Notes: a model not told the origin generated them from the sequence alone. Positions 22,718-33,398 are shown, numbered from the stretch's first letter. The stretch: 64,000 nt of DNA from Hyposmocoma kahamanoa (GCF_003589595.1 NW_020654810.1:21763878-21827877), one strand, 5' to 3'. Numbers and translations: made by a program.

Positions 22718-25102
22718 TTATGTTGTTTTCTTATCTACACAATGTGTAACATCAGCGTAATCGTCGCGTGGGGATATCATGTTAATTTCTCCTATGATCT
22801 CGAAATCCATTTCATGCCTTTTGACAACGCCTTCATATTGCATGTTATCCTGTTCCATCTGAATTGCTAATAAATAATATGTAATCTTATTCGTGTAATC
22901 AAAGTCGAACCTAAACCAATGATGCCGTAATATTGATTTTATTTCAAACTGTTTCTTGGTTTCATTGACTAAGCGATACAGTAAAATTTCTGGAACGAGT
23001 ATTGCAGCGATGTCAGTAGACTGAACTTCATTTAAGGCGTGACAGCTGCACCATCTAGCGCTTACTTCCATGTTTTCACAGCGTCTATCTATAGGTTTTT
23101 CTTCAAACAAACTACTGCACTGCGGGCAGAATTCAGGAGGTATAATCGTGACACTGTTATCCGATAATTTGAGAATATGCCACAACGTGGAATGCAGATC
23201 ACAGTGAGTAGTGAGACGATGTTGATTTATTTTCAAGTTACTAAACATCTCTGTGTGACGGTCCCGAAATGAACGCGGAAACTTCATAAAAAGCATCGGT
23301 AGCTGCTCGTCGTAATACGACTCTACGGGAACTTTCTGTGGTCCGTAACGTATTCCATGATCACCGAGAAAAATTATTATAGTATTATTCCGTGTGTCCA
23401 AACTACTTATGTCCTCGAAAAACCGAACAAGCCGATTTTGCAATAGTGTTGGTATACGGTTCGGATCGTGACTATAACTTAGTAACCAAAAAAATCCATA
23501 GAATTTATTTTCCTTATAAGCTTCTACAAATTGGTAAGCATAGTCTAGAATATGATGAGCAACAGGTTTCTTTCTCAAGCATATGATATTGCCAAGTTCT
23601 GTAACACCTAATAGCAACAATGGACGAGTGTAATGATCGGTAGGCATTATTTTAAAATCCATAGTGTTAGGTACATGATCTTCACCGAAAACAGTGAAAT
23701 AACCACGTCTCTTAAAGTTACTCCACATAAATATATCGTTACAAGAGTCAACGCCCAATTGACACGCTGCAAAAGATGTGGATGATTTTTTGCCTGTATG
23801 CAAAATCATGAGATTCGGGTAAGTGTTGCTTTCAGCCTGTAAATTTTAAATTCGTCGGGTAAGCGGTTAATTACTGTAAAGGTAGTTATTAACGACCCAA
23901 TACAAACTTATGGAAATCTTGTTATTATTTGAAATTAATTTATAATGAAATGAAATTTCAAAAAAACTTGAAAAAAATTTCTTATTATTATTTTTTTATT
24001 TGCCCACCTTTTGGAATCCCCTGTAGTCTAACCAATTGTTGAACTTTAAATATTTGACAAGCTTTGGCATACTTTGAAAAGCTCTCGCTCGAGACATGGT
24101 GTCCATTCCTAATATGAGTACATTCCAAGATTTTTCATGCGTGGCTTTTCCTCTGCGACGTTTCTTTAGTACAATGTAAGCATCTTCATAAGTTGGGCTG
24201 TTTGATGGCAATTGTTTTTTCAGTTCACATTTTACTGTGATAATTTCATGTAATAATAAGATTCTTGTCCCGTGTACGAATGGTATGCATGGAGTAAATC
24301 TGTAAAAATATGATCCAATATTAGCATTATAAAAGAAAGATGTGCACAATAATGAAGTATTTTATTTATATGTTTTTAGAGAAAACTTAGAAATATTATT
24401 CTAGCAAATCTGATGATTGTGCCCCGCGACAACGAACCTGACAGCATCAACTGCGTTGATTGTTAACGTAATGAATGTGTGCTCTATTTACTTTGACTTA
24501 CGTGACCCTATCAATGTGAGGTGGTGGAACCGCAAATTGGGAACAGCACTCGTAAGTATTATTTCCAAATATTTTCTTCAATCGGCTGTCTTTTATAGTG
24601 AATTCAATAAAATCTTTGTCGTTGGGTAACTTTTCTACGTACACTGCGCGTGGCCCACAATGGTTATTACAATTGTTGGGCTCAACAATCCGATGTTCAT
24701 TCCAAACATTTGGTATGGCACATCCAGGTGTATCGATGAGATATTCGTAATCTGTTCCAAAAAATACAGTATTGAGTACGTAGATGTGACTTTTACTAGT
24801 GACGTTTTGGAAACTAGCTCTCACATTCATATACACCGTGAGGTTTGGTTCCTTAGTCATAGCTAATTAATTGGAACATTGAATTTAAATTTATAACACC
24901 ATTTATACTATGCTATTCCATATGTTTTCCATTAGTGCGACCTATAAGTACAATACTTATTTTGGAAATATATTTACTTACCATTTTTTAATTCCATTGA
25001 TAACCATGGTTTAGATTTTGAATAACTAGAATCATTTGTGTTTACCTTTACCAGCAGAACATTGTGATAACAGTAGAAGAACATGCCCAGTGTCATTAAC
25101 AT
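22718..25102 (-). CDS. DUF229 protein, copy C (intact, four exons)
   Basis: DUF229 protein of 630 residues, probably secreted or anchored by its N-terminal hydrophobic segment MLMTLGMFFYCYHNVLLV. Minus-strand exons are 24982-25102, 24502-24862, 24008-24299 and 22718-23836 (121, 361, 292, 1119 nt, phases 1, 2, 0), with donors GTAAGT, GTAAGT and GTGGGC and acceptors attag, tacag and tacag. Key positions are GMDTMSR at residues 225-231 (Asp227, Thr228 and Ser230), NTYPNLM at 262-268, GED at 309-311, SHD at 380-382 and GDHG at 416-419. These are the acidic and His clusters expected for metal binding in this fold, although the assignment is inference. A Cys-rich segment lies near the C-terminus. 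No internal stop. It is a recent duplicate of copy B, with first and second introns of identical length (119 and 202 nt). Confidence 0.9.
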
Positions 25103-25239
25103 TCTTGCTGGTTTTGGGAATAAAATGTTGAGATATAGGTACTGAAAAATTCTATAAAGAAAACAATAAGAAATCTTATTTTTATTCGCTATATCTTTTA
25201 ATCTGATTCTCAATGCCGTTTGAGTGTGCAGTGTACTGC

Positions 25240-25640
25240 ACTTTCATTAAAACGGATCAGAATGTATCTAGCCACTGGTTAGATAAACTAGATATCCTCT
25301 GATCCCTCCAGCCGCTTAGGACTTTTGGAATTGGTGAGACGCTTTTCGGCGTCCAGAGGTAAGCCACCAAAGTGGAAATTTCGTAGTTAAATTTCCAGTG
25401 AATGGCTTAGTGGTGGTAACTGCTGGCTGTGCAATGCACCACGGAAGGTGATCTTATTTACAGCTCCGGTACCTATCTGGACAATATGGAGGGCGCTGTA
25501 CGTAAGTGGGTGAAGCCTGTATCAACGGGCTGGTTTGGGGTCAGAACCAGTCTGATAAGGTCCCTGTGTGCACAAATAATATCCCTTCCCGTATAACCAA
25601 AAGTTAGGGAGCGAGTGGCACTATAAACTAAACTCAATGA
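25240..25640 (+). mobile_element. LINE GC-rich leader fragment
   Basis: Same order of words as 13880-14255, for example cctccagccgcttagg, accaaagtggaaattt and ctccggtacctatctggaca. The LINE ORF that follows in the left block is absent here. Confidence 0.65.
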
Positions 25641-25961
25641 TGATGTATCTCATCCCATGACTGTATCTATTCCTTGGTGTTCAATCAGCATGTCCAGTTG
25701 CCACAGGTGATTTTACTCGAAATTATTTGAGATAGAAAGTAAAATTTAGCACGCAAGTAAATTATCGTGTAGTCAAATTTTAAATTTTGATTATTATTAA
25801 TACTCTTGAGGGTCATAAAATTGGAAGTGAAAAAAACTCGCCATTGATTAGGGAGAAATACTTATATATTATAAAAAAACTCAGAGATGAAGAGTCCTTA
25901 TAAGCCAATCCCTATAGACCTGTCATTTGAAATTGAATACACTAATCTTTTATAATATCAA

Positions 25962-26112
25962 GTGACGAGACGAACAAGACGTGCGCCTGATGTAGGCTAC
26001 ACGCTTGACCGTAACACTTGCAGTGCCACTCAGAGCTTTAAATCACAAAGATCTGAGGTGCACTGGTGGTGTGCATAAGTTGACAAGTCCCATGTGCCCG
26101 TAACTTCACCAT
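25962..26112 (-). mobile_element. S2 repeat, partial copy
   Basis: Contains gacgaacaagacgtgcgcct, gcctttaaatca-like family words and the aagttgacaagtccca end. Confidence 0.55.
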
Positions 26113-26389
26113 CAACAACATTTTCAATTAAATTGTACTAAACGAGACGCCTGAGTATTTTATCCGACGATGTATGAAAATCTTACGAGGGAAGTTTCCT
26201 ATTGCTAAATTCACAAAACATAATAAAATACTGTCTATTGAACAACTATCTTTCAGTGCTAAAAACGACCATCTCAGTTAATGTTAGAAAATCGTGTATT
26301 TAACATAAACTTAACTTAAAAGGTTTGACGGTATGACTCTCAGTCCAGGGTAACAGCTAGTGTGTGATGCAACCTGTGTGGACACTGTA

Positions 26390-26695
26390 GCCCCCTCCCA
26401 TGTCCTTACAAGAGTGGGCGGCGTAGGCTCTGTCAGAGCGGCCGAGAACCGCAAAAGGCTCAAATACGCCAACTTTACTCAGTGCTACAGCTTTGTGCTT
26501 TTTGCGGTTGAAACCCTGGGTCCATGGAAAAACTTCTAGCGCACGAGTTGTCAGTTCGCCTCGTAGACCTTCAAATCTGGCAGTTATTTCCGCAAAAAAA
26601 TACGCTATTGAAAGGGGAAATATTGCCAGCCTCTCGGACACGATACCCAAAGGTATCCAGGGGATAGATCTTGAGGAATTTTTTGGTTAATAAAT
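26390..26695 (+). pseudogene. LINE ORF C-terminal fragment, second family
   Basis: The plus strand reads AENRKRLKYANF near 26440, followed by FAVETLGPWKNF. After a frameshift come SYFRKK and ERGNIASL. This is the conserved end of a non-LTR retrotransposon ORF family. Frameshifts and lack of a polymerase make it a dead scrap. Confidence 0.6.
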
Positions 26696-26699
26696 TATT

Positions 26700-27059
26700 T
26701 ATTTTTTATTTTATTCATTTATTTAAACACTTTCTTGTACCACAAAGTAAATTACAAATTTTCAGAAACAATTTAAATATTTGTGTATAAAGGCGAGCTT
26801 ATCCCATAAAGAGATTTCTTCCAAATAACCTTTGAATCTGAGAGGAAATTTGGTTTTTGGGGTGGCACTAAAAATAGATAAAGAAATGGAATATATTATA
26901 CTCAATAAATACACAGATTAATTTATTATATCAAATGTACATACGAATACATCTATATTACGTAATGTTGACACATTAATACATCCAAAAATTATAATAA
27001 AATGAATGCATAAAATATAACTATAAATAAATATATCAAATGTAAATAAATATTTCATA
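26700..27059. other. AT-rich filler in the right block
   Basis: Very AT-rich with tttatt runs. No counterpart in the left block and no gene recognised. Confidence 0.35.
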
Positions 27060-27578
27060 AGCTATAACATGTGACGTCTGAACAATCCCAAAACTTCAAA
27101 TCTTGTAAACCCGGACCGAAGACGACAGTCTGACCTCGACCGGGAGAAGGTTCCACATACGGGCAGCATTTACTGTGAACCGAATATTTTTGGGAACTGT
27201 ATTGTGGAAGGACGAGGGACAAATTGGTGCCAGAACGCAGGCGGTCACGCATAGCCTGACGGTATTGAAAACGCTCACGTAGATAGCTAGGTGAAGTGGG
27301 ATGGAACAGGATTTTATAGAGGAAGCATAAAATGAGAACATTTCTGCGTAAATAAAATGTTGCTGTTGGCATCATATCAAACAGTTCTTCAGAACATTGG
27401 CCATTGTACAAGCGATAAACAGACATAGCGAGGCAAAGTCTCTCCTCCAAGACAGTGGTACAATATCGTCTACAAGTACAGGATCGTCAACAATTCTCAT
27501 AGCACGGCTTTGAACCGCGTCAAAGGGCCCAAGCTGGCATCCAGGAGCTCCCGCCCAAGGATGATAGCAGTATTCCAA
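27060..27578 (-). pseudogene. Nested LINE C-terminal fragments (right block)
   Basis: The outer fragment (27345-27578) matches 18309-18547 and reads GAPGCQLGPFDAVQSRAMRI and EELFDMMPTATFY. It is then interrupted by a different LINE tail at 27060-27345 containing YLRERFQYRQAMRDRLRSG and, in another frame, ARMWNLLPVEVR. The interruption is absent from the left block. Confidence 0.6.
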
Positions 27579-27601
27579 ATGGAGATATTATATTATATAT
27601 A

Positions 27602-27626
27602 GGGGGAAGTCCCCTAACGCCGGACA
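27602..27626 (+). repeat. Left terminal inverted repeat of the pogo element
   Basis: Begins gggggaagtccccta and ends in ccggaca. It matches the reverse complement of 30191-30215 with only a few differences. Confidence 0.9.
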
Positions 27627-27818
27627 GCACCTAGCGTCGGACACTTGTATTATCTTGACATGTCGCAACGCGTTCGATCAAAAAACAGTTGAAAGGGGTG
27701 CGGGGGAACGTAACGATACTGGATCGGGAAACGCCGTTTGCCAGTGACGCACGAGATCGAGATAGGAGCGGGCGATTGTAGCTTTTGGCGGGAACACACT
27801 GCGTCACGTAAAATCAAA

Positions 27819-28072
27819 GTGAGTATTACTGCTATGTTTTTGTGTTTAAGTATTTATGGTAATTGTTATTATATGTAGTGTTTCATAAGTATTCGAAGTT
27901 TCTGAAAATTATTGTAAATTTTTTTAAAGTTTTGCTATGAAATACGTAATTCTGAAAATTCTTTGTCCCCTAGTACCGGACACAAAGTAGTCCCTTAACG
28001 TCGGACAGTAAACACATGTGTTTTTTCGTAAAAATTCATATGTTTTGTAATAATTATTGTATCTTGTTTTAG
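27819..28072 (+). other. Possible 5'-UTR intron of the transposase gene
   Basis: Donor-like caaa/GTGAGT at 27819 and acceptor-like cttgttttag ending at 28072, 27 bp before the start codon. It would remove the inner left YCGGACA motifs from the mRNA. Inference from splice consensus only. Confidence 0.4.
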
Positions 28073-28099
28073 ACGATAGAAGAACAGAGGGAAATTGAA

Positions 28100-29962
28100 A
28101 TGGAAGAGACGAATAAGAAAGGAAAATGGGATCAAAATAGTTTACAAACTGCGATAGACAAGGTTTTGTCTAAACAAATGAGTTTGAGAGAGGCTTCGTT
28201 GCGCTACAACGTTCCAAAAAGCACTCTACATGATAGAACATCGTTATTGAACCGTGGACAAGAAGTGACGTTACTGCCAAAAATCGGTAGATTCACCAAC
28301 ACCTTCTCACCCGAGTACGAAGCTGTTTTAGTGGAACATGTAAAGGACTTATCTAATAGATGTATGCCGCTAATGAGAAAGGAGTTTCTGAAGTTAGCTT
28401 TCGACTTGGCTGAAGCTTTGAAGATCCCTCACCGATTTAACAAAGAGAAAGGTGCTGCAGGTAAGCACTTTTACTACGATTTCATGCAAAGACATCCTGA
28501 CATATCGTTGAGAACACCGGAGTCGACGAGCATGATGCGTGCTATAGGGTTTAACAAACCACAAGTGGATCTTTTTTATGACAACCTGGAAAGAATGATG
28601 ACACAATATAAATTTGCACCCTCTAGCATTTACAACTGTGATGAAACTGGTATCAGCTGTGTGCAAAAACATCATAAGGTTCTTGCTCGGAAAGCTGCTC
28701 GTCAAGTAGGAAAGCTCGCTTCTGCTGAGAGGGGCAAAAATATAACAGTTTTGTTCTGCATGAGTGCCAATGGCCACTTCATACCGCCATTTTTTGTCTT
28801 TCCCAGACAGAGGATGAATGATCGGCTCATGATTAATGCTCCAGCTGAAAGCGTAGGCGTGGCCCAGCCAAAAGGCTGGATGAATAAAGATTTTTTCCTT
28901 CAATGGCTGCAGCTATTCATTAAACATTCACGCCCGACAAAAGAGAGCCCTGTGCTCATTCTACTGGATGGACATTGTAGCCACAAGACACTAGAGGTCA
29001 TCAATTTTTGCCGACAAAACCACATTCATTTGATAAGCTCACCACCGCACACCACTCACAAACTGCAACCACTGGACAGAACATTTATGAAGCCATTTAA
29101 AGATGCCTATAACCAACAATGCGACATGTGGATGAGAGCAAATCCTGGATCTCGAATAACCGACTACGATATTACCGGTCTGGTGAATGAAGCGTTCACA
29201 AAAGTCGCTCGGCTGGATATTGCGGTATCTGGGTTCAAATGCACCGGAATTCTTCCATTTAACAGAAATATATTTTCTGATCTGGATTATTTGTCTGCAG
29301 ATATGACCAACATTCCACTTAAAGAACCAGGAACTACCTCAAACGCACCAGGTTGTAGCAGAGAAATAACTGTGTCTTCCACTGCTTTTGCTAATAGTTC
29401 ATCTTCGACGTACGATGCCGAATTGCACAACAATTTGGTTTCAGAAGAACCCGAAGAACCTAATGCAGAATCAGCAACAAGCAAACCAATCAGCAGTTCA
29501 AAGCCATTGGCTACACTTGATCCAGATATTGTCCAAATTGTCCATAATTTATCGCCATTGCCAGATGCTACCAAAAAACGTTCAGTTACTCGGAAAAGAA
29601 AATGTGAAAAAAGTGAAATCTTAACTTCATCGCCATACAAAATTGCTGTTGAAGAAAAAGAGAATGAAAAAGCCCTTAACGACAAAAAGAGAGAAATAGG
29701 AAGAAAGTTCAGAACAGCGACAAGAAATAAAGGAAAACAGACTAAAGGAGTAAAGGCCAAAGGAAATAGTGGAGACAAAGCAAAGAAAAAGGAACCATTA
29801 ACTCAAACGTCTAACATAGGAACAACTTGTGTAGTTTGCTTAGAGGACCACGACGAAGACTGGATACAGTGCTCCAGCTGCCGTGGGTGGGCTCATGAAG
29901 TATGTGCAGACATCCCTGAATGTTCAGAAAACTACATATGCGATCGATGCACGATGTTTTAA
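28100..29962 (+). CDS. Pogo-type transposase with C-terminal PHD finger
   Basis: Enzyme for excision and insertion of the surrounding element. It has 620 residues and one uninterrupted frame from ATG (context gaaATGG) to TAA. Domain order: a Psq-type helix-turn-helix at about residues 8-50 (LREASLRYNVPKSTLHDR), a CENP-B-like second DNA-binding segment to about 140, then a DDE_1 catalytic core with Asp181 in NCDETG, Asp290 in LLDGHCSH and Asp326 in LQPLDRTFMKPFK. This is a DD35D arrangement typical of pogo. A Ser-rich linker with basic runs (RKRKCEK, KAKKKEP; probable nuclear localisation) leads to a complete C4HC3 PHD finger with Cys577, 580, 591 and 594, His599, Cys602, 614 and 617. All catalytic and zinc residues are present. 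Domestication is unlikely because intact ends and TA duplications remain. Confidence 0.93.
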   Translation: MEETNKKGKWDQNSLQTAIDKVLSKQMSLREASLRYNVPKSTLHDRTSLLNRGQEVTLLPKIGRFTNTFSPEYEAVLVEHVKDLSNRCMPLMRKEFLKLAFDLAEALKIPHRFNKEKGAAGKHFYYDFMQRHPDISLRTPESTSMMRAIGFNKPQVDLFYDNLERMMTQYKFAPSSIYNCDETGISCVQKHHKVLARKAARQVGKLASAERGKNITVLFCMSANGHFIPPFFVFPRQRMNDRLMINAPAESVGVAQPKGWMNKDFFLQWLQLFIKHSRPTKESPVLILLDGHCSHKTLEVINFCRQNHIHLISSPPHTTHKLQPLDRTFMKPFKDAYNQQCDMWMRANPGSRITDYDITGLVNEAFTKVARLDIAVSGFKCTGILPFNRNIFSDLDYLSADMTNIPLKEPGTTSNAPGCSREITVSSTAFANSSSSTYDAELHNNLVSEEPEEPNAESATSKPISSSKPLATLDPDIVQIVHNLSPLPDATKKRSVTRKRKCEKSEILTSSPYKIAVEEKENEKALNDKKREIGRKFRTATRNKGKQTKGVKAKGNSGDKAKKKEPLTQTSNIGTTCVVCLEDHDEDWIQCSSCRGWAHEVCADIPECSENYICDRCTMF

Positions 29963-30190
29963 AGATGTCCGGCGCTGGGGGTTTGAAGTTAAGACTGTCC
30001 GGTACTAGGTGCCAGTTGCAGTTACAGTCATTTTTGTTACTAGAGTTTCATTTAAATTTTTAAATCTGTTTATAGAGAGGTTCTATTTTAGTTGATTTAT
30101 TTTGATTTTAAATTTTGTTGAGATAGTTAATTAATTAACAAAGTTACATTTCCAGAACCAGTTTTTTATTTAATGTCTGAAAACCTTAGG

Positions 30191-30215
30191 TGTCCGCCAC
30201 TAAGGGACTTCCCCC
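30191..30215 (-). repeat. Right terminal inverted repeat of the pogo element
   Basis: Reads tgtccgccactaagggactt and then ccccc, followed by the TA duplication at 30216-30217. Confidence 0.9.
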
Positions 30216-30744
30216 TACATTAGAATTTTTAATGAAATAAAAAGGTTGGACTGAACAAAAGGGGACAAATGCTGCCGTGCTTACAATATTAACGGAGTAT
30301 AATTGAAATACATACTAGACTTACTGTGCTTACCATAAGCACTGCAGTAAGGAGACGGGATTTCAATAATTTTCAAAAAAATATTATTATGTTTTTAAAA
30401 TCTCGTTTCCATAGTGCTCTCTCTCGACCCCTTCGCTTCAGTATGACCAATAAAAGTATTATATCATTCTTTGTCTTAAATTTAATAAAGTTATATCAAT
30501 TCACCGAGAGTACGAGTGCTAACTAAGAACAACTAAGGAAAATCTAATAATATTTAAAAAGCAATGAAAGCATTTGTGAATTAATAAAATGTAATATACA
30601 CTATCAAATTTTTCAAATGAACTTGTCGTCCAACGGCTTTAAAACGGGAAGCTGGATGATGAGGTCCTGGCTTCGGGAAGAAAATTTTTCTAAATTGGTT
30701 CTAGTCTGGGTATTCTGGGTAGTCTTCCGGGGTGGACGGGTGTC

Positions 30745-31130
30745 GTCAAGTGTTCCATTTCAAAACGACAAGTTTAACTTGAGGCTTTTTAATATTTCAT
30801 TACCGATGAAATGTGATTCCGTTTGTTTTGTAATTAGATGTTTTGCTGTTTTTCCCACACCCGGAATGGAACAGCCCTTCATAGTTAGAGATATTATCTT
30901 TATAACAACAATTACAGAATATTTTTGGAATATACGGAGACGAAAGGGAGTTGATATTTAAAAGTGATATAAGGCCCATTTGCCTGATGAGTTGCCAGGA
31001 ATGGATGGTCCTTATTTCGTCTCTATTTCTGGTTATATATTCGATACTTATACCTAATCCGATTATAGAAATGGCAGATAGAGAGAAACTCGTCAATAGT
31101 GTACAGCTGCTAACTTGTGTTCAGGATCAT
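30745..31130 (+). repeat. Repeat family R2, copy 3
   Basis: The fullest copy, sharing words with 1205-1660 along its length (gggtgtcgtcaa, tttttcccacacc, tggatggtccttatttcgtc). No coding potential recognised. Confidence 0.6.
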
Positions 31131-31572
31131 TGATGATTTGTTTTTATGAAACTTCCATCTGCGTTTCAAATTTTCAATTGTCGCTTAGGAGACCGTGGCA
31201 TGTCAAACAAATAATCAAAGATTTCAAGTAGATTTTTTTCTCCACAACTTCCGCACGTAAAAAAGAATAATTATTATAAAATAGTGTTGTTTCATCTACA
31301 ATCGATATCAGACTGCGATTTAAATACTGTGACATGTGAATATGTTACAAAAACAGCTATTTATGTACATATATCAACTGTCTTATCTGAATAGCCATTG
31401 TTTTTATTGTATCCAATAATTAACAAAAGCAAATCGTAATGAAACAACTTTATATTACAGATTCAGCATTTCTTTTTTCTGATGCTGACTTAATATGTTC
31501 CATAACACTAACCTTTACGCTTGTACCTCCATAAGTTTGATTCTCACTTACTTGAAGTTGAAGTCAGTGTTA

Positions 31573-31740
31573 TACCAAGCGACGGGACGAACAAGTCGTG
31601 CGCCTGATGGTAAGCTACACCCCTGTTCACAACAGTTGCAGTACCACTCACAGCTTTAAATCGCAAAGATCTGAGGGGCATTGCTACTGCGCCTTTCACT
31701 CTGAGACATAAGTCCCATGTGCTTGTAATTTGACCAGCAC
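31573..31740 (-). mobile_element. S2 repeat at the end of the right block
   Basis: Contains gacgaacaagtcgtgcgcct and the region up to aagtcccatgtgcttgtaat. Pairs with 20190-20370. Confidence 0.6.
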
Positions 31741-31745
31741 CTTTA

Positions 31746-32655
31746 TCTTAAAATCTTTATTTGTTTATGTAATTTGTTAAATTTTATTGGTTTATTGTAA
31801 TGCGAGACTAATGCATTCCTACATTTTAGGGCTACATCGTACTCTAATTTTATATCTTAAAATGTGGCGGTGTCATGATAATCATTTTCGAAAGTCTGTT
31901 TGAAAAACCTGATCTTTTTCCCTGTATATAAGGTCGTAAAAAATTGATAATTTTTCTTTTATTATTAGTTATTTTATGCATAATGTATAAATGTTTTGGT
32001 ACGTCTTGAAGTAAATATTCGCGATTTTTTTTTCTTTCAGCCACTATGTACCACTGGTCACACAGAATATGTGCAATTATTTTTCTTGTACAAATCTACG
32101 TGAATTTATTATCGTTTTATTGGTTTGATTTTGGAATAGAATAGAATAGAAAAGCATTAATTAAAAAGGCCGCAACAAATACAAAAAGAAATTAATAATA
32201 TTTAGACAAAGTAAACTATATGGAAAGAATTAAATGACAAAAACAAAAAAAAGTATAATAAAACAGACAAAACAAAGCAATAAACAAAATATGACGGTTA
32301 AAATTTGTATTATCATTCATCAAGGACCTCGAGCTTATGCACACACTACTGGAATTTTTTATTTATTAAAAATAGTTTAGAGTCGGTTAAAAATTTATTA
32401 GTCGGATTAAAAAAAATGTTTTTAAATAAATGTTCCTTGGAACTAGAAAGCCTCCACATGGGAAATAATTATAAGTTTTAGACAAAAAAAGCTCAAAAAT
32501 TTGTATGTCCAATAGGTCAATGATCCGCGTGCTTTCTTTTGCTGTTGCTATGAATTGACTTACGCGCTTGAAGCGCGCCCAATGGGCCTACACGAGCGGG
32601 CGGGCCTTCAGTGCTCAAGGTCAACTTGCACCGCGAACAGATCAAGAATTTTAGC
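31746..32655. other. AT-rich region, no gene recognised
   Basis: Long A/T runs. A short GC-rich patch at 32560-32640 (gaagcgcgcccaatgggcct) precedes the THAP-like remnant. Confidence 0.35.
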
Positions 32656-32660
32656 TAAAA

Positions 32661-32746
32661 ATGACGAAATGTGCGGTAAATGAGTGTAAAAAATACGTCA
32701 GACAAACATAAAATAGATACTAACATCACATTCCACAAGGAAGTAA
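32661..32746 (+). pseudogene. THAP zinc-finger N-terminal remnant
   Basis: Starts ATG and reads MTKCAVNECKKYVRQT, then stops. In a shifted frame it continues DTNITFHKE. The spacing of the two Cys residues at the N-terminus and the ITFHK motif match the start of THAP domains, found in P-element-type transposases and host DNA-binding proteins. Only about 30 residues remain, with a frameshift. Confidence 0.5.
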
Positions 32747-33131
32747 CGCGTTTCAACTTGTATTTTTATATAAATATTCACTAAAACCGAAAATTAACCT
32801 ACTACTAAAACTAGCCTACATGAATTTGATTTTTGCCTCACTTGTGACAGTTCGTTTGATATGAAACTATCATTCTATGCGTTATTATTCTAAGTCTACA
32901 CACAAAAATACGCAGTGGAATTGAGAATCTTTTCCTTTTTTCAAGTCGTCGTCAAGTTTTTTTCGAGTCGGTTAAAAACCATAACTAAGCAGAATAAACT
33001 TCTTTCAAAAAGATCAAATTTGAAATTGTCATCTTTAAGCTGTGACAACTACAAAATTCTTTCAACGTTTGATCCGAGTGAAATGATTTGACGCTAAAAC
33101 TTTAACTCAAAAAATTATTGCAAAATTTTCA
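32747..33131. other. Upstream region of the small membrane ORF
   Basis: AT-rich. The word gagtcggttaaaaa occurs at 32964 and in similar form at 32372. No promoter element is convincing. Confidence 0.3.
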
Positions 33132-33398
33132 ATGGAAAATTACGAACTCGTTGATGAAAGGACGTCCGATTGGTATACCATATCCATGATGAACGCAGCA
33201 TCATTTTTAATATGGCAGCTGGAAGAGCACTATCAAGCCGTATTTATGATACTTGTCATGTTCTTCGTGTTCTTTGTGATCCTGGATGCCAAAGAAAAGA
33301 GCTCGAGGATCGAGAAGGCCGAAGAGGAATGGAAGCCCGAAGAGCCTACAGACATGGTCGATACCGTGAAGAGTGCCAATAATTTGAAGTCGGACTGA
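33132..33398 (+). CDS. Small single-pass membrane protein, hypothetical
   Basis: An 88-residue frame with ATG in good context (ttcaATGG). A hydrophobic helix at about residues 36-52 (VFMILVMFFVFFVI) lies between an acidic/polar N-terminus and a charged, acidic C-terminus (KEKSSRIEKAEEEWKPEEP). Amino-acid composition is unlike the low-complexity frames around it. No homologue comes to mind. It could be a bona fide short gene or a final exon. No polyadenylation signal AATAAA is seen close downstream. Confidence 0.45.
   Translation: MENYELVDERTSDWYTISMMNAASFLIWQLEEHYQAVFMILVMFFVFFVILDAKEKSSRIEKAEEEWKPEEPTDMVDTVKSANNLKSD

Larger units (their letters stand above)
27602..30215 (+). mobile_element. 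Intact pogo/Tigger-like DNA transposon (Tc1/mariner superfamily)
   Basis: A 2614-bp element flanked by TA on both sides (27600-27601 and 30216-30217) and bounded by inverted ends starting gggggaagtccc. It contains a single intact transposase gene. Inside the ends, a YCGGACA word occurs four times on the left pointing inward (27620, 27637, 27976, 28001) and three times on the right in reverse (29966, 29996, 30191), probably transposase binding sites. The empty site survives near 18571. It looks potentially autonomous and recently inserted. Confidence 0.92.
22145..31745. repeat. Segmental duplication, right block
   Basis: Counterpart of about 10680-20480 in the same orientation. It lacks most of the LINE body of the left block. 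It carries the pogo element at 27602-30215, extra LINE debris at 26700-27345 and a different stretch at 30745-30945 where the left block has a SINE. Confidence 0.8.

Noticed and set aside
28394..28903. Long open frame on the minus strand inside the transposase gene
   Set aside because: It is antisense to a complete transposase with all catalytic motifs and has no recognisable domain of its own.
29287..29778. 163-codon minus-strand open frame
   Set aside because: Shadow of the Ser/Lys-rich linker of the transposase; low complexity.
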